This document shows positions 1-8,248 of a stretch of DNA of 64,000 nt, in pieces. Under the pieces are notes generated by a model. It did no database searches, was not told where the DNA came from, and worked only from the letters and a program-made list of their open reading frames with translations. The stretch's first letter is position 1; every line of letters starts with the position of its first letter. The stretch is from the NCBI GenBank assembly GCA_963700515.1, contig CAVOXY010000044.1, positions 1 to 64,000 on the forward strand, read 5' to 3'. Position numbers and translations under genes: made by a program. The DNA is from JAJRVM01 sp963700515 (GTDB taxonomy: Bacteria > Planctomycetota > Planctomycetia > Pirellulales > Pirellulaceae).

Positions 1-1653
1 CAGGGTGAGGCATCCCGCATTTGGTTGTGCGGCGGGACCCGCGCCGGCACTATCTGTTCCTGCCAGAGGCGGTGGATCGGGCCCGCGTGAAGGGGGACGC
101 TTCGCAGCTGGTCCAGTTCTGGTACGCCAAGTTCACGGAGCTTCGCCGCGCCCGAGCGCAGCGGCTCTTCGAAATGGCGCGCGGGCAGGTCGAGGTTGGC
201 GACGAGGGGAGTGCTTCGGCTGCTGCACGAAGTGTTGCATGAGGATCCCGACCAGGCCGACGCTCGACGTATTCTGGGCTACACGCGCAGTGAACGTGGT
301 TGGAGTCGGCCATTTCGCCGGCCTTCCCGGCGGCGCACCCGAGGCGCGCACCCACAGTTCGGCTGGGCCAGCAATCAGTATTGGAGCATCGACAGCGAAC
401 ATTTTGATCTGACAACGAATTTGAGTGTGCGCGGTGGGCAGCAGGTGGCCACGTATCTGGAACGCGTGCACGCCGTTTGGCGGCAGCTATTCTATGAGTA
501 TTGGAGTGTACCGGGGCGACTTGCGGCTCGCTTCCAGGGAGAGGATCAGTCGCTGGGTCCCGATCACACGTTCTCGGTCGTGCTGTTTGCTGACCGCGAT
601 GAATACGTGCGCCAGTTGAGCCGTTCTGAGCCCCAGATTGAGATGAGTGTGGGGTACTATTCGCAAAGCCACAAGATGGCGTTTTTCTATGCGGGGGATG
701 ATGCGACGCGTCCGACCTGGGTGCACGAGTCGACGCACCAGTTCTTTCAGGAAAGCGGCAATGTGGCTCCGCTGGTTGGTGAGCAGGGGAATTTCTGGGC
801 GGTCGAGGGTGTTGCGCTTTATCTGGAATCGCTCAGCGATCGCGACAGCTACGTGACGACGGGGGGAGCGGATGCGGATCGCCTGCAGTATGCCCGATTT
901 CGTAAGTTGAGCGAAGGGTATTACGTGGCGTTGGGCGACCTGGTTGGATATGGGCGGGAGCGGATACAGAAGGATCCGAACATCCGTCAACTCTACAGTC
1001 AATGCGCCGGTCTGTCGCACTACTTTTTACATGGCGACGAAGGACGAATGTGGCGTCCGTTCATTGACTATCTGGCAACCGTCTATCGCGGCGTTGGCCA
1101 ACCTGAAACGTTGCAGTTGGAACTGGACCGCGGCTATCCACAGCTTGATCAAGGGTATCAGGATTTCCTAAATGTGACCGATGCGGACCTGGCGTTCGTT
1201 GACAAGAGTATTCGTAATCTTTGTTTGAGTCACACGGCGATCACGGATACCGGGTTGCAGCACGTGCAGGGGTGCGACCAGTTGCGTTGGCTCGATCTAT
1301 CGTTCACCGCGGCGACGGACGCCGGACTGGCTTGTGTGGCGGATGCCAGACTGCTGGAACATCTGAATCTTGAGAAGACTCGCATTACGGATCAAATGCT
1401 CGACCGCGTGACGGACCTGCGGCAGTTGGAGGAATTGGACTTGTCGCAGACAGATATTTCGGATGCGGCGATGCCTAAGCTGTCCAGTCTCAGCCGGCTC
1501 CAGGTTCTGTGGCTTACCGGCACGCAGGTTACGGATGAAGGCCTGAGGGCTCTCACGGCGCTGCGCAGCTTGCAGCAGCTCGACGTGGATGGCACTCGCG
1601 TCACTCCCGCCGCGCTCGATCAGCTTCGCAAACGCCTGCCGAAATTGAAGTAA
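1..1653 (+). CDS. DUF1570 / leucine-rich-repeat protein, partial at window edge, frameshifted
   Basis: Conserved planctomycete protein with a zinc-peptidase-like core. The main frame runs from 196 to 1653. An HExxH-type sequence, HESTH, lies at codons 177-181 of that frame, in the position of a gluzincin zinc site, and supports the DUF1570 (peptidase-MA-like) call. From about 1170 the protein becomes a series of LRR units of the type found in planctomycete F-box-like repeats (LDLS..TDAGL). The N-terminal part is read in another frame from about 9 to 220 and joins the main frame near 205-220, so a one-base indel is likely. A TGA at 6-8 precedes that segment, so the true start is outside the window or lost through another shift. 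Substrate unknown; peptidase activity is inferred from the motif only. Confidence 0.7.
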
Positions 1654-2074
1654 CACGTTGATATCGGTTGCCTCAAAGGCGGAGGGCGCGTTTTTCTTGG
1701 CACAGACGTGGTGCAATCCTCACGCCACCGGCGTGTCTTCACTGCGAAGCAGTGGCACAACCCAGCCCAGGGTTGCCGCGCTTCGCGGCGCACCCTGGGG
1801 ACACGGTCACCACCAGCAGCGGCACTCTGAAGGAGTGCGACAGGACCGACGTGGCTCCGCTCGCGATGTTGCTGCTGAGTGCAGGGTTCATAGCATGTGG
1901 CCGGCGGGTCCGCCGTGCGATACCGCATCTTGTCCAACAGGGTTGAACACAACGCGGCGAAACACCGGCACACCGGAATCCGGCTGGCATCCGGCATCAC
2001 GGGGCGTTGCGCAAGCCGGCCGTCCCCTCTACAATATGCTGGTACGAGTTCCATTCTGATGGCTGGAGAGAATC
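1654..2074. other. intergenic region with repeat-like palindromic debris
   Basis: No convincing gene. The stretch 1720-1810 has short inverted segments built on CACGCCACCGGCGTG and CCCAGGG/CCCTGGG, a style that recurs at 15790-15850 and 57830-57930 and is typical of dispersed intergenic repeats. The last part should hold the promoter of the creatininase gene, but I see no clear box. Confidence 0.4.
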
Positions 2075-2857
2075 ATGCGTCCTTGGGTATTGGCCGAAAC
2101 GAATTACGAGCACACGAAGCGTCACACCTACGAAGTTGCGGTATTGCCGCTGGGAGCGACGGAACCGCACAATCTGCACTTGCCCTACGGGATGGACTTA
2201 TTCGAAGGGACGATTGTGGGCGAGAAGATCTGCGAGGCGGCGCACAAGCGGGGTGCGAATGTGGTGTTGCTGCCGACCATCCCCTTTGGCACGCAGACGA
2301 ATATGTACGCCATGCCGCTGGCCATGAACTTGAACCCGACCACGCTCGCTTTGGTAGTAACGGACTTGGTGGAGTCACTGGTGACGAGTGGTGTGCGCAA
2401 GATCCTGTTGCTGAACAGTCACGGCGGGAACGAAGTGAAGATGATCCTGCGTGAGCTGAGCGGCAAGACGCCGGCGCAGCTGTTTGTCTGTAACTGGTAT
2501 AAGGCATTTGCCGACGAGTACGCGAATATCTTTGATCATCCGGATGACCACGCGGGCGAGATGGAAACGTCGTTTGCCATGGCGTTCTTTCCGGAGCTGA
2601 TCAATCGCAAGCCGGACGGTTCGTTGGCGGCGGACGACGGAACGGCTGCGCAGCCTCGGTTCGAGGCGTTGCGGGAGGGTTGGGTTTCGATAACGCGTCC
2701 GTGGCACCTGTTGACGACGAATGCGGGAGTGGGATATCCGCACGAAGCCACGGCGGAGAAGGGAGTCCGCATGATGGATCTGTTGATCCAGCGTTTGGCG
2801 ACGTTTCTCGTTGAGTTGTCCGCCTCGCCGCTCGACGAGACCTTTCCCTACACGTAG
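2075..2857 (+). CDS. creatininase-family amidohydrolase
   Basis: Full-length 260-residue member of the creatininase / creatinine amidohydrolase family, cytoplasmic metal-dependent C-N hydrolases. Family signatures are all present: the metal segment LPLGATEPHNLHLPYGMD (Glu30, His32, Asp41), the glycine loop NSHGGNE near residue 115, and DDHAGEMETS near residue 155. The ATG at 2075 is preceded by GGAGAG at a good distance. The family also includes enzymes acting on riboflavin-pathway, mycofactocin and other amide substrates, so the substrate cannot be fixed from sequence. The gene stands alone. Its TAG stop is inside the first copy of the downstream 26-27-bp repeat cluster, so the repeat has become part of the gene end. 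Confidence 0.85.
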   Translation: MRPWVLAETNYEHTKRHTYEVAVLPLGATEPHNLHLPYGMDLFEGTIVGEKICEAAHKRGANVVLLPTIPFGTQTNMYAMPLAMNLNPTTLALVVTDLVESLVTSGVRKILLLNSHGGNEVKMILRELSGKTPAQLFVCNWYKAFADEYANIFDHPDDHAGEMETSFAMAFFPELINRKPDGSLAADDGTAAQPRFEALREGWVSITRPWHLLTTNAGVGYPHEATAEKGVRMMDLLIQRLATFLVELSASPLDETFPYT

Positions 2858-3111
2858 CTGAGCCCGCCAAGGGCTCAGCCCGAAGCACCCTCGTAGCTGA
2901 GCCCGCCAAGGGCTCAGCCTGAGGTCACCCTCGTAGCTGAGCCCGCCAAGGGCTCAGCAGAAGTGCGTATCGTCGCGCCACCCACGTGAAGCCTCGCCGG
3001 CTTCAGCGAAGTGGGGAATCGCAAAGAGCTTCCGCTGAACCCTGGCGGGTCCAGCTACTGCTGAACCCTGGCGGGCCCAGCTACTGCTGAACCCTGGCGG
3101 GCCCAGCTACT
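2854..3111. repeat. six-copy inverted cluster of a ~26-bp repeat
   Basis: Three copies of GTAGCTGAGCCCGCCAAGGG plus CTCAGCC lie in + orientation at 2854-2880, 2893-2919 and 2933-2958, separated by 12-13 bp. Three copies of the reverse-complement variant follow as a perfect 26-bp tandem array at 3034-3059, 3060-3085 and 3086-3111. The two blocks face each other across about 75 bp that contain another small palindrome (GTGAAGCCTCGCCGGCTTCA). A transcript through it could fold into a long hairpin, so it may act as a terminator of the creatininase gene. Confidence 0.85.
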
Positions 3112-3323
3112 GCGTGCGCGTAACGGAAGCCGCCGAGTCTTCCGCCGCAGCACGTAGAGCGCGACTCACCGAACTGACGACGACATCCGAAAACACCACG
3201 CCACTCACCGATTCGCATTCCCGGTTCCCCCACCAGTAGGTTATTGGGCTGCTGGTGATGTGACTGATAACTCGGTCCGTTGACCAAATCTGGGAGCCAG
3301 ACTAAACTTGGATTCTTCGACGC

Positions 3324-3398
3324 GGTGGATGTAGCTCAGTTGGTTAGAGCACTGGATTGTGGTTCCAGAAGTCGGGGGTTCGAATCCCCTCATCCACC
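3324..3398 (+). tRNA. tRNA-His (GTG)
   Basis: Complete cloverleaf. The acceptor GGTGGATG pairs with CATCCACC, an 8-bp stem that includes the extra G-1:C73 pair diagnostic of tRNA-His. The D arm is GCTC/GAGC, the anticodon stem CTGGA/TCCAG with loop TTGTGGT (anticodon GTG), and the T arm GGGGG-TTCGAAT-CCCCT. CCA is not encoded. Its 3' half is duplicated at 15118. Confidence 0.97.
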
Positions 3399-3409
3399 CT
3401 CATTTCTCA
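3356..3409 (+). repeat. left direct repeat (attL-like) in the tRNA-His 3' half
   Basis: This 54-bp segment, from the anticodon loop through the tRNA end plus 11 bp, is identical to 15118-15171. Weaker identity continues about 20 bp further (CCGCTGGGACCT shared). A direct repeat of a tRNA 3' end is the usual footprint of a tyrosine-recombinase element. Confidence 0.85.
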
Positions 3410-3995
3410 TCTCCCGCTGGGACCTACACTTAGGTTCACCCTGCCGCGGCAGGAGCAGCTCTTTACCCCGATTCATTTCGTGGTAACCGGCTACCTGCTA
3501 AGCCATCTTGTCGAGCGTACATTGGCCGATTACCAAAGATCGTGTATCACCGGCCGATGACAAGTTGGACCAACCTCAGGAGCGTTCTCCTCAGAATTTG
3601 GTCGTTGATCGGACATGCAAGATAACGTTTGAGTAGCCGTTGTGTGCTGGTCCGAGATTTCTGAGTCGTACTGCAAATGTGCAGTCATCGACGGCGATGC
3701 AAACGACGCACCGTTTCTCGACCACTCCGTCGCCGTTGTCGGATTGAAGGCAAAGGGCTGCGCCAAATCCGACCTCTACAGTTTCATCATCTGGCACCTG
3801 CAGCCGGCAAGGAAAAACATCGGCCACTTAGCTCCGACAGCCTAGCCGCCACCGTGAACGCGTCTGGCCGATCCTTTTCCAAGTCTGGCCAAACTCTCGC
3901 CGACTTTCCCCTGGGCAACGATGTCACGCGAGATATGCAACCAAGCACCAACGGTGGACAATAACTCCAACATCATCAAATCAGACGAGGATTCT
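3410..3995. other. left end of the island, no recognisable gene
   Basis: About 590 bp. Short open frames exist on both strands (for example 3591-3827 on the minus strand) but have no family signature or good ribosome-binding site. No integrase remnant was recognised. Confidence 0.35.
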
Positions 3996-4265
3996 ATGTC
4001 CGATAACAGCAACAAACCCGTGTACCGTCTTCGCTATGGCAATGTTGTGGTGGCCGTTTGGACGAACAACAGCCAGGCCGGCTACTTCTGCAACACGACG
4101 TTCTCCCGGATCTACAAGGATGGCGACCAGAGGGGCGATTCAACTTCCTTTGAAGACCGCGACTTGCCAAATCTCGCCAAATCGGCAGCGGATGTACACA
4201 GCTGGATTCACCAACAAAAAACCAAAGCTGTGACCGTCAACGGGTCTGACATGCCGGAGAATTAG
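3996..4265 (+). CDS. conserved hypothetical small protein (YKDGDQ..S.SF..DLP family)
   Basis: An 89-residue cytoplasmic protein. I chose ATG 3996, with a GACGAGG Shine-Dalgarno 7 bp upstream, over the longer frame from 3921. The pattern VVAVWTN..., TFSRIYKDGDQ, TSFEDRDLPNLAKSA and a Trp-Ile near the end matches a small conserved hypothetical family I recall from planctomycetes and some symbionts; its function is unknown. First gene after the tRNA on the + strand. No signal peptide or membrane segment. Confidence 0.65.
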   Translation: MSDNSNKPVYRLRYGNVVVAVWTNNSQAGYFCNTTFSRIYKDGDQRGDSTSFEDRDLPNLAKSAADVHSWIHQQKTKAVTVNGSDMPEN

Positions 4266-4344
4266 TGGCGACGGCACATCGGTGGCGCGACGTGAGAAGC
4301 TTCACCCAAAGAAGCATCAGGGTACGATATCAAACGATGTTTGA

Positions 4345-5031
4345 TTAGCGTTTAGCGCTGGCAAATTTAGGCCCTGAAAGATCGAAGACCATATCTGTTC
4401 GTTGGTTGGCTCCCAATTGCACTATCTTCGTCTGCGAAATAGTCCGTCCATCGCGCACGATTTCCGCGCGAACCTCGTAGCGATACTTGGCCCCTCTTTT
4501 CAGCCCCTGTGACACGTATCGGCGTTCCTCGCCCACACTCGTTGTCGCGTGATCATTGATCAGCACTTTCGCATCGGCGGGAACCCGGATGTCGAGCCGA
4601 GCGTCGCCGCTGGTGGATGTGGCGAGGTTCTTGAAGCTGGCTGGAGTGGCAGTCCGCGGAGCCGGCGTGGACACAGAGGCCTGCACTACGTCATGAGCCA
4701 CTCGCTCCGGACTGCCGTTCGCCGCAGTACAACAGTCAGCGGCCATGGAGTAAGTCGCGGTGCAGCAATCTACGCAACCACAACATCCTATGCCGCATGG
4801 ACAGAATCCCCAGGCCGGGACAAAGCAGCCACCAAACAGACACGGCCGCTGGAGGATGACAGGCCCCCAACAACAGCCGCTGACACATGGTGTGCAACAA
4901 GGTTCGCAACAAACGCATACGCACGGCCCACACCAGACGGCGTGATCTGCAATCGCCTGCGATGGGCATTTCAACGACGCCAGTCCCACGACGATGACGA
5001 CCAGGCCGCTTACGAGCACGTTTCGATTCAT
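4345..5031 (-). CDS. TIGR03000-domain exported cysteine-rich protein
   Basis: A 228-residue exported protein. Residues 1-29 form a signal peptide (MNRNVLVSGLVVIVVGLASL then a polar end). Residues about 33-105 are extremely Cys-rich (many CC pairs, CxxC spacings), suggesting disulfide bonding or metal binding outside the cytoplasm. Residues about 145-220 form the TIGR03000 domain (LDIRVPADAKVLIND, a central RRYVS, then YRYEVRAEIVRDG), a planctomycete-specific beta-rich module of unknown role. A sigma-54 promoter match at 5089-5104 lies 58 bp upstream of the start, with a candidate activator site 180-200 bp further, so expression is probably under the island regulator. Confidence 0.8.
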   Translation of the reverse strand: MNRNVLVSGLVVIVVGLASLKCPSQAIADHAVWCGPCVCVCCEPCCTPCVSGCCWGPVILQRPCLFGGCFVPAWGFCPCGIGCCGCVDCCTATYSMAADCCTAANGSPERVAHDVVQASVSTPAPRTATPASFKNLATSTSGDARLDIRVPADAKVLINDHATTSVGEERRYVSQGLKRGAKYRYEVRAEIVRDGRTISQTKIVQLGANQRTDMVFDLSGPKFASAKR

Positions 5032-5088
5032 CTCGATGTCCTTTCCTACAGAAACACAAATCCAATTGGCTAATCAGTTGTGTTATCC

Positions 5089-5104
5089 TGCAAAAAGTGT
5101 GCCG
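5089..5104 (-). promoter_or_regulatory. sigma-54 (-24/-12) promoter of the TIGR03000 gene
   Basis: Minus-strand reading CGGCACACTTTTTGCA against consensus TGGCACGNNNNTTGCW: GGCAC and TTTGCA match with exact GG-N10-GC spacing. It sits 58 bp upstream of the start codon at 5031. Confidence 0.7.
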
Positions 5105-5284
5105 TTGAGCACCAGGATGTTAGAAGTATAGGCGGAACATCGATCTCACAAGCGTGTATCGCCGCTCTTGCGCTCCTGGAATGGACCCCTGAGACTTCTT
5201 CAACCGGCATTGAATTCAATTCGTTTGCGGACCGACACCGGCCAAGACGAATGCGTCTGGGCCAAGTCCGTGCTATTGCATGTC

Positions 5285-5301
5285 TGCAATGCTGCAACGC
5301 A
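5285..5301. promoter_or_regulatory. candidate activator-binding site, copy 1
   Basis: TGCAATGCTGCAACGCA. It belongs to a three-copy family with consensus TGCAATGNYGCAAYGCR (others at 7548 and 14193). It lies about 190 bp upstream of the promoter at 5089-5104, a usual enhancer distance for sigma-54 activators. Confidence 0.5.
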
Positions 5302-5533
5302 GATCCTGTGCAAAGCCGCAAGCAACGGATGGCTATATCCCCCAACACATCTCGGCTGTAACTTGCTGCAACAAAAGAACGAATTGAGCGCCGCAGGCGC
5401 CGTGGAGTTCACGCAAGGATTGGTGAGGGAACCCAGCGAATGCATGCATGAAGAGCGTGTAGCGAACCTGGTCGAGCAGGAAATGCGGGCCATCCGCTTC
5501 GACATCGTTAACTCGCAACTCTTTGCTGCTGGT

Positions 5534-5722
5534 CTACACGGCGGCGGATACTCGTACATCATCCCCGATAGGACCCACGGCTTTCCAGGATGGGCGTCCA
5601 AGCGCGCATCGGTAGGCAATCGCGTCGTGAGGACACACCTTCAGACAGCGGGCACAACTGTAACAGTCCGTGCCGAAGAGCTTGCCTTCGACCTTGTGCT
5701 TGGCCGGTTCTGCGGTTCCGCC
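5534..5722 (-). pseudogene. remnant of a 4Fe-4S ferredoxin-type domain
   Basis: Minus-strand open frame of about 62 codons with no start codon, directly in frame after the TGA of the uspA fragment. It carries CYSCARCLKVCPHDAIAYR, a complete CxxCxxCxxxCP 4Fe-4S motif followed by the usual DAI. A stop (TAG) is at 5534-5536. The first eight or so residues (GGTAEPA) look like a continuation of the UspA sequence, so a deletion appears to have joined a UspA gene to the C-terminal part of a ferredoxin-domain protein. Unlikely to be translated on its own. The role of the parent protein is unknown. Confidence 0.5.
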
Positions 5723-5878
5723 TCACTCAAGCGTTTCCGGCGGTAAGTGTGGAAGCACGTGCAAGAGACGCACAGAGACGTCCGCGCACCCCGAGACGAA
5801 AGCCGCTACATACGATACTGCGCGACGCGAAGCATCCGAGTCGTCGACGGCTGCGAGCATCTTCTGTCTGTCGGACAT
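5723..5878 (-). pseudogene. truncated universal stress protein (UspA family)
   Basis: A 51-codon frame, too short for an intact UspA (about 140 residues). ATG at 5878 has GGAG about 11 bp upstream. The protein starts MSDRQKMLAAVDDSDASRRA and continues to VRLLHVLPHLPPETLE: the first strand, first helix and second strand of the USP fold, with VAVDxSDASxRA characteristic of the family. TGA at 5723-5725 stops it, but the in-frame codons after TGA still read GGTAEP as in related proteins, so the TGA looks like a nonsense mutation. The ATP-binding C-terminal glycine motif is missing. It lies 62 bp after the 5941-6525 gene and was probably co-transcribed with it. Confidence 0.65.
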
Positions 5879-5940
5879 TTCACTCACTGCTCCCGTAACG
5901 AGTTGCCAAGAGTTCAGGGCGGCCTACACGACGACAGTTC

Positions 5941-6525
5941 CTAACCGCCCTGCCACCTCCAGCCACGTCCCCGTCCGCGGCCGTAACCCGGACCACGCCC
6001 CCATCCACGTCCCGGTCCGCGTCCCCAGTCGCGACGCTGTCCCCTGCCGGGAACCCATTGAGACTCGCCACGGCCACGCAACGCAGTATTGTTTCGAGCC
6101 CAAAGAGGGCGGAGGTTCTCATCGCGCAGTTGGATCGTGGTGCCATCGAACGTCACCGACTGGGCCACATAGTGATTCTCGGGCATTTTCGCAGTGCGGA
6201 ATGCGTTTACAGTCACGTTCTCACCGAGGGGCAATTGCTCGGTGACGTAGCTGACCCTGTCCGCCGGTCCAAGGTGAACGTTCAGCTCCTCCCCTTTCGG
6301 CGTCTTCAGCAGGAAGTGCGTCCCAAGATAGGCTGGCCCCGTGGTCATCTTGCAGGGCTCGGTATTGACCTTCAGCACTTCCCCAGAGAGGGCTACGACT
6401 TCAGGTCTTACAGCTTGGCTCGCGACTCCAACGGGATCGCCCATCCCTCTTTGAGCGTAAGCACAGGACGCGACAACGCTCCATAGCAGTGCCCCGGCGG
6501 TCACAAGAACTAGTCGACGTTTCAT
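5941..6525 (-). CDS. exported OB-fold-like protein with Gly/Arg-rich tail
   Basis: A 194-residue protein. I chose ATG 6525, with GGGAGA 9 bp upstream and a clear signal peptide (MKRRLVLVTAGALLWSVV..AYA), over the longer frame from 6615. Residues about 40-130 form a compact beta domain (SGEVLKVNTEPCKM, YLGTHFLLKTPKG, LNVHLGP, VTVNAFRTAKMP, HYVAQSVTFDG) found in planctomycete and delta-proteobacterial proteins often annotated as DNA-binding because of an OB-like fold; with a signal peptide it is more likely periplasmic. The last 50 residues are a low-complexity GRGxGRGWG tail. A sigma-54 promoter match at 6781-6796 is upstream on the same strand; the truncated uspA follows. Confidence 0.6.
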   Translation of the reverse strand: MKRRLVLVTAGALLWSVVASCAYAQRGMGDPVGVASQAVRPEVVALSGEVLKVNTEPCKMTTGPAYLGTHFLLKTPKGEELNVHLGPADRVSYVTEQLPLGENVTVNAFRTAKMPENHYVAQSVTFDGTTIQLRDENLRPLWARNNTALRGRGESQWVPGRGQRRDWGRGPGRGWGRGPGYGRGRGRGWRWQGG

Positions 6526-6780
6526 CGATTGGGTTCTCCCGTGTTTGGGGTGGCCCAAGCCGAGTTGCTGCGGCAGTGACCACCCGACCAAGCGGTGCCC
6601 GCAAACATGTGACACATCGTCTCCCGCTCTCGTGCACTACTCTGCAAATGCGCCGAATCTTGCATGCACTGCGCCGATACACGGGTAACTGACCAGTCTC
6701 ACCGCCCGGGACACCGCCATCCGGCCAAGAGTCCGGCCGGCAGAACCATTTGGTTCCGCCCTACTCAGTAACGTTTAGAA

Positions 6781-6796
6781 TGCAAATGTGATGCCA
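6781..6796 (-). promoter_or_regulatory. sigma-54 (-24/-12) promoter upstream of the 5941-6525 gene
   Basis: Minus-strand TGGCATCACATTTGCA: TGGCA and TTTGCA with exact GG-N10-GC spacing, a very good match. The transcript would have a leader of roughly 240 nt before the start at 6525, which is long and leaves room for another small feature I could not identify. Confidence 0.6.
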
Positions 6797-7326
6797 AAAC
6801 GGAGAATCCTGGCGAGCCATGAATCGCCCCTTTCATTTTGAGAGGGAGCATGAAGTGCAAGAGGGCCACGTCTCTGGAAAGGTCGGTTTTCCGGCGAACT
6901 CGTCCAACCACGCTGCCCCCAACCACTGTTGATCTGCGCGGGGCACGTCCATTACTCATCGCTCGCTAATCCTACCCGTGGTTTCTCATTGTGCGATGTA
7001 CTGTCGGCCGGTGCGTCTGCGGTCCCCAACGCGAATCTCTTACGCCTAGACGCTATCGCGATCAGACCACCGATTCCTGCCGCTTGGGCACGGATTTTGC
7101 TCAAACATCTGTGACATCATCGCTAAACCACGTTGATGCCTGGGCATCGCCTGACGGTGGGAAGAACCTGCTTCGTGACGCATTATCAACGCCGTGCAGC
7201 CAGGCCACTTGGCACGACGCATGACAAAGTATGCCTGTGTTAGAAGAACAAGAGATGACCATCGCGGACATCTCGTGCCCCGCGGAAACGTTCGTCAGTA
7301 TTCCAACTCGATCAAAGAGGAGAGTC
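6797..7326. other. intergenic region upstream of csrA
   Basis: About 530 bp with no convincing gene. TGGCACG at 7210-7216 is a perfect -24 half, but the -12 position reads ATGAC rather than TTGCW, so it is at best a weak sigma-54 site for csrA. A GAGGAG Shine-Dalgarno at the right end belongs to csrA. Confidence 0.35.
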
Positions 7327-7539
7327 ATGCTGGTTCTTTCACGTAACCGCGATTCTGAAATCCACATCGGTACAGGGGTCGTGGTCAAGATCCTTTCAGT
7401 GCGCAATCGGCGAGTCAAACTAGGTATCGAGGCGCCTGACGATGTACGCATTTGGCGGGGCGAGATTGCCCCCGACAGTGCACCGATCCAAAAGGCACCC
7501 CTCCCTCTCGAAAACGCGTTCCAAGGGAAACAAGTGTAG
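7327..7539 (+). CDS. csrA: carbon storage regulator CsrA
   Basis: A 70-residue RNA-binding regulator; CsrA dimers bind GGA motifs in mRNA leaders and alter translation or stability. I start at ATG 7327, preceded by GAGGAG, because MLVLSRN is the standard CsrA N-terminus; the longer frame from 7231 adds 32 non-homologous residues. The core reads SEIHIGTGVVVKILSVRN then VKLGIEAPDDVRIWRGEI, covering all five strands. The C-terminal extension of about 20 residues is longer than in E. coli CsrA (61 aa). The usual RxxxExI end of the RNA-binding surface is recognisable as R-x-E-I. Its presence inside the island suggests the element carries its own post-transcriptional control. Confidence 0.9.
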   Translation: MLVLSRNRDSEIHIGTGVVVKILSVRNRRVKLGIEAPDDVRIWRGEIAPDSAPIQKAPLPLENAFQGKQV

Positions 7540-7547
7540 CGCTTCTC

Positions 7548-7564
7548 TGCAATGTCGCAACGCG
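7548..7564. promoter_or_regulatory. candidate activator-binding site, copy 2
   Basis: TGCAATGTCGCAACGCG, 15 of 17 positions identical to the copy at 5285 and fitting consensus TGCAATGNYGCAAYGCR. It is about 175 bp upstream of the candidate sigma-54 promoter at 7733-7748. Confidence 0.5.
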
Positions 7565-7732
7565 ACTGATTGCATTTCCGCAACGACAACCTTCGAAGTC
7601 CTGCGTTATCCAATGTACAAGACCTCGCCCACTTGGCCGGTGGTGGCCAGAGAAGATGGTGCTAATCTGTGTCGGATCACGACGTACCTGTGACAGAGTG
7701 TTGGTTTCTGAAGAAAGTAGAAAAGGCACACG

Positions 7733-7748
7733 TGGCAGAAACGACGCA
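7733..7748 (+). promoter_or_regulatory. possible sigma-54 promoter for BON-mrp
   Basis: TGGCAGAAACGACGCA has TGGCA and GC-A at correct spacing, but ACGC instead of TTGC at -12. It gains weight from the activator-site copy 175 bp upstream and its position 87 bp before the BON gene. Confidence 0.4.
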
Positions 7749-7834
7749 AGAATCCCCGCCAAGTGAGCGGGGAAGTAGTGAGATCGAAAACTGCCCCGTA
7801 CAAAATCGACGACCAGAAACGGAGGAAGCAATTC

Positions 7835-8152
7835 ATGAAGCTTGCAATAAGCCCCACCGCGAAACTGCCTCGGAAACGTGGACACGACAATGAACGAGGA
7901 CCCAAGATCGAAAAGCTGGCGAAACAACGGCTGGCAGAGAACTGCCCCTATTCGTTCTATTTCAGAGAGATAAGCATCGACGTCGCTGACGACACGCTGA
8001 TACTCCGAGGCCAGGTCCCCTCGTTCTATTTGAAGCAAGTCCTGCAGACGTTGCTCACCCAGGTCGATGGTGTGAGCCGTATTGACAATCGAGTCGATGT
8101 CACTAGCTCCACAGGGCTAAGCAGCGTGCGAGCGCGGGATGTCCCATTCTGA
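7835..8152 (+). CDS. BON-domain protein
   Basis: A 105-residue protein. Start ATG 7835 follows a strong GGAGGA Shine-Dalgarno; the longer frame from 7763 lacks one. Residues about 30-95 form a BON domain (IEKLAKQRLAEN, then IDVADDTLILRGQVPSFY and VDGVSRIDNRVDV), the fold of OsmY and related proteins that bind phospholipid or sit at the envelope. There is no signal peptide, so this copy is probably cytoplasmic or membrane-associated. It lies 97 bp before the Mrp gene on the same strand, likely one transcript. Single BON modules next to UspA-type genes are common in low-oxygen or stationary-phase stress loci; that role is inferred here. Confidence 0.8.
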   Translation: MKLAISPTAKLPRKRGHDNERGPKIEKLAKQRLAENCPYSFYFREISIDVADDTLILRGQVPSFYLKQVLQTLLTQVDGVSRIDNRVDVTSSTGLSSVRARDVPF

Positions 8153-8248
8153 CCAGATGGCTGCACCGAGTGGCTTGCCCACAAGCAGCGGAGTCGGTGT
8201 GCGCGTAACTCGATACGACTGATAGTCTATTGTTCCTGCGAGAATTCA

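Noticed and set aside
2854..2958. CRISPR-like array of three spaced repeats
   Set aside because: Only three copies, spacers of 12-13 bp, inverted partners downstream and no cas genes.
5723..5725. TGA as a selenocysteine codon in the UspA fragment
   Set aside because: UspA family has no Sec at this position, no SECIS-like hairpin was seen, and the downstream sequence leaves the family after a few residues.
5168..5746. 192-codon + strand frame
   Set aside because: Overlaps the minus-strand UspA and ferredoxin remnants, which have clear motifs, and has none of its own.
7210..7225. Sigma-54 promoter for csrA (TGGCACG present)
   Set aside because: The -12 element lacks the conserved GC at the required spacing.
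7415..8038. 207-codon minus-strand frame over csrA and BON
   Set aside because: Overlaps two well-supported + strand genes and lacks family features.
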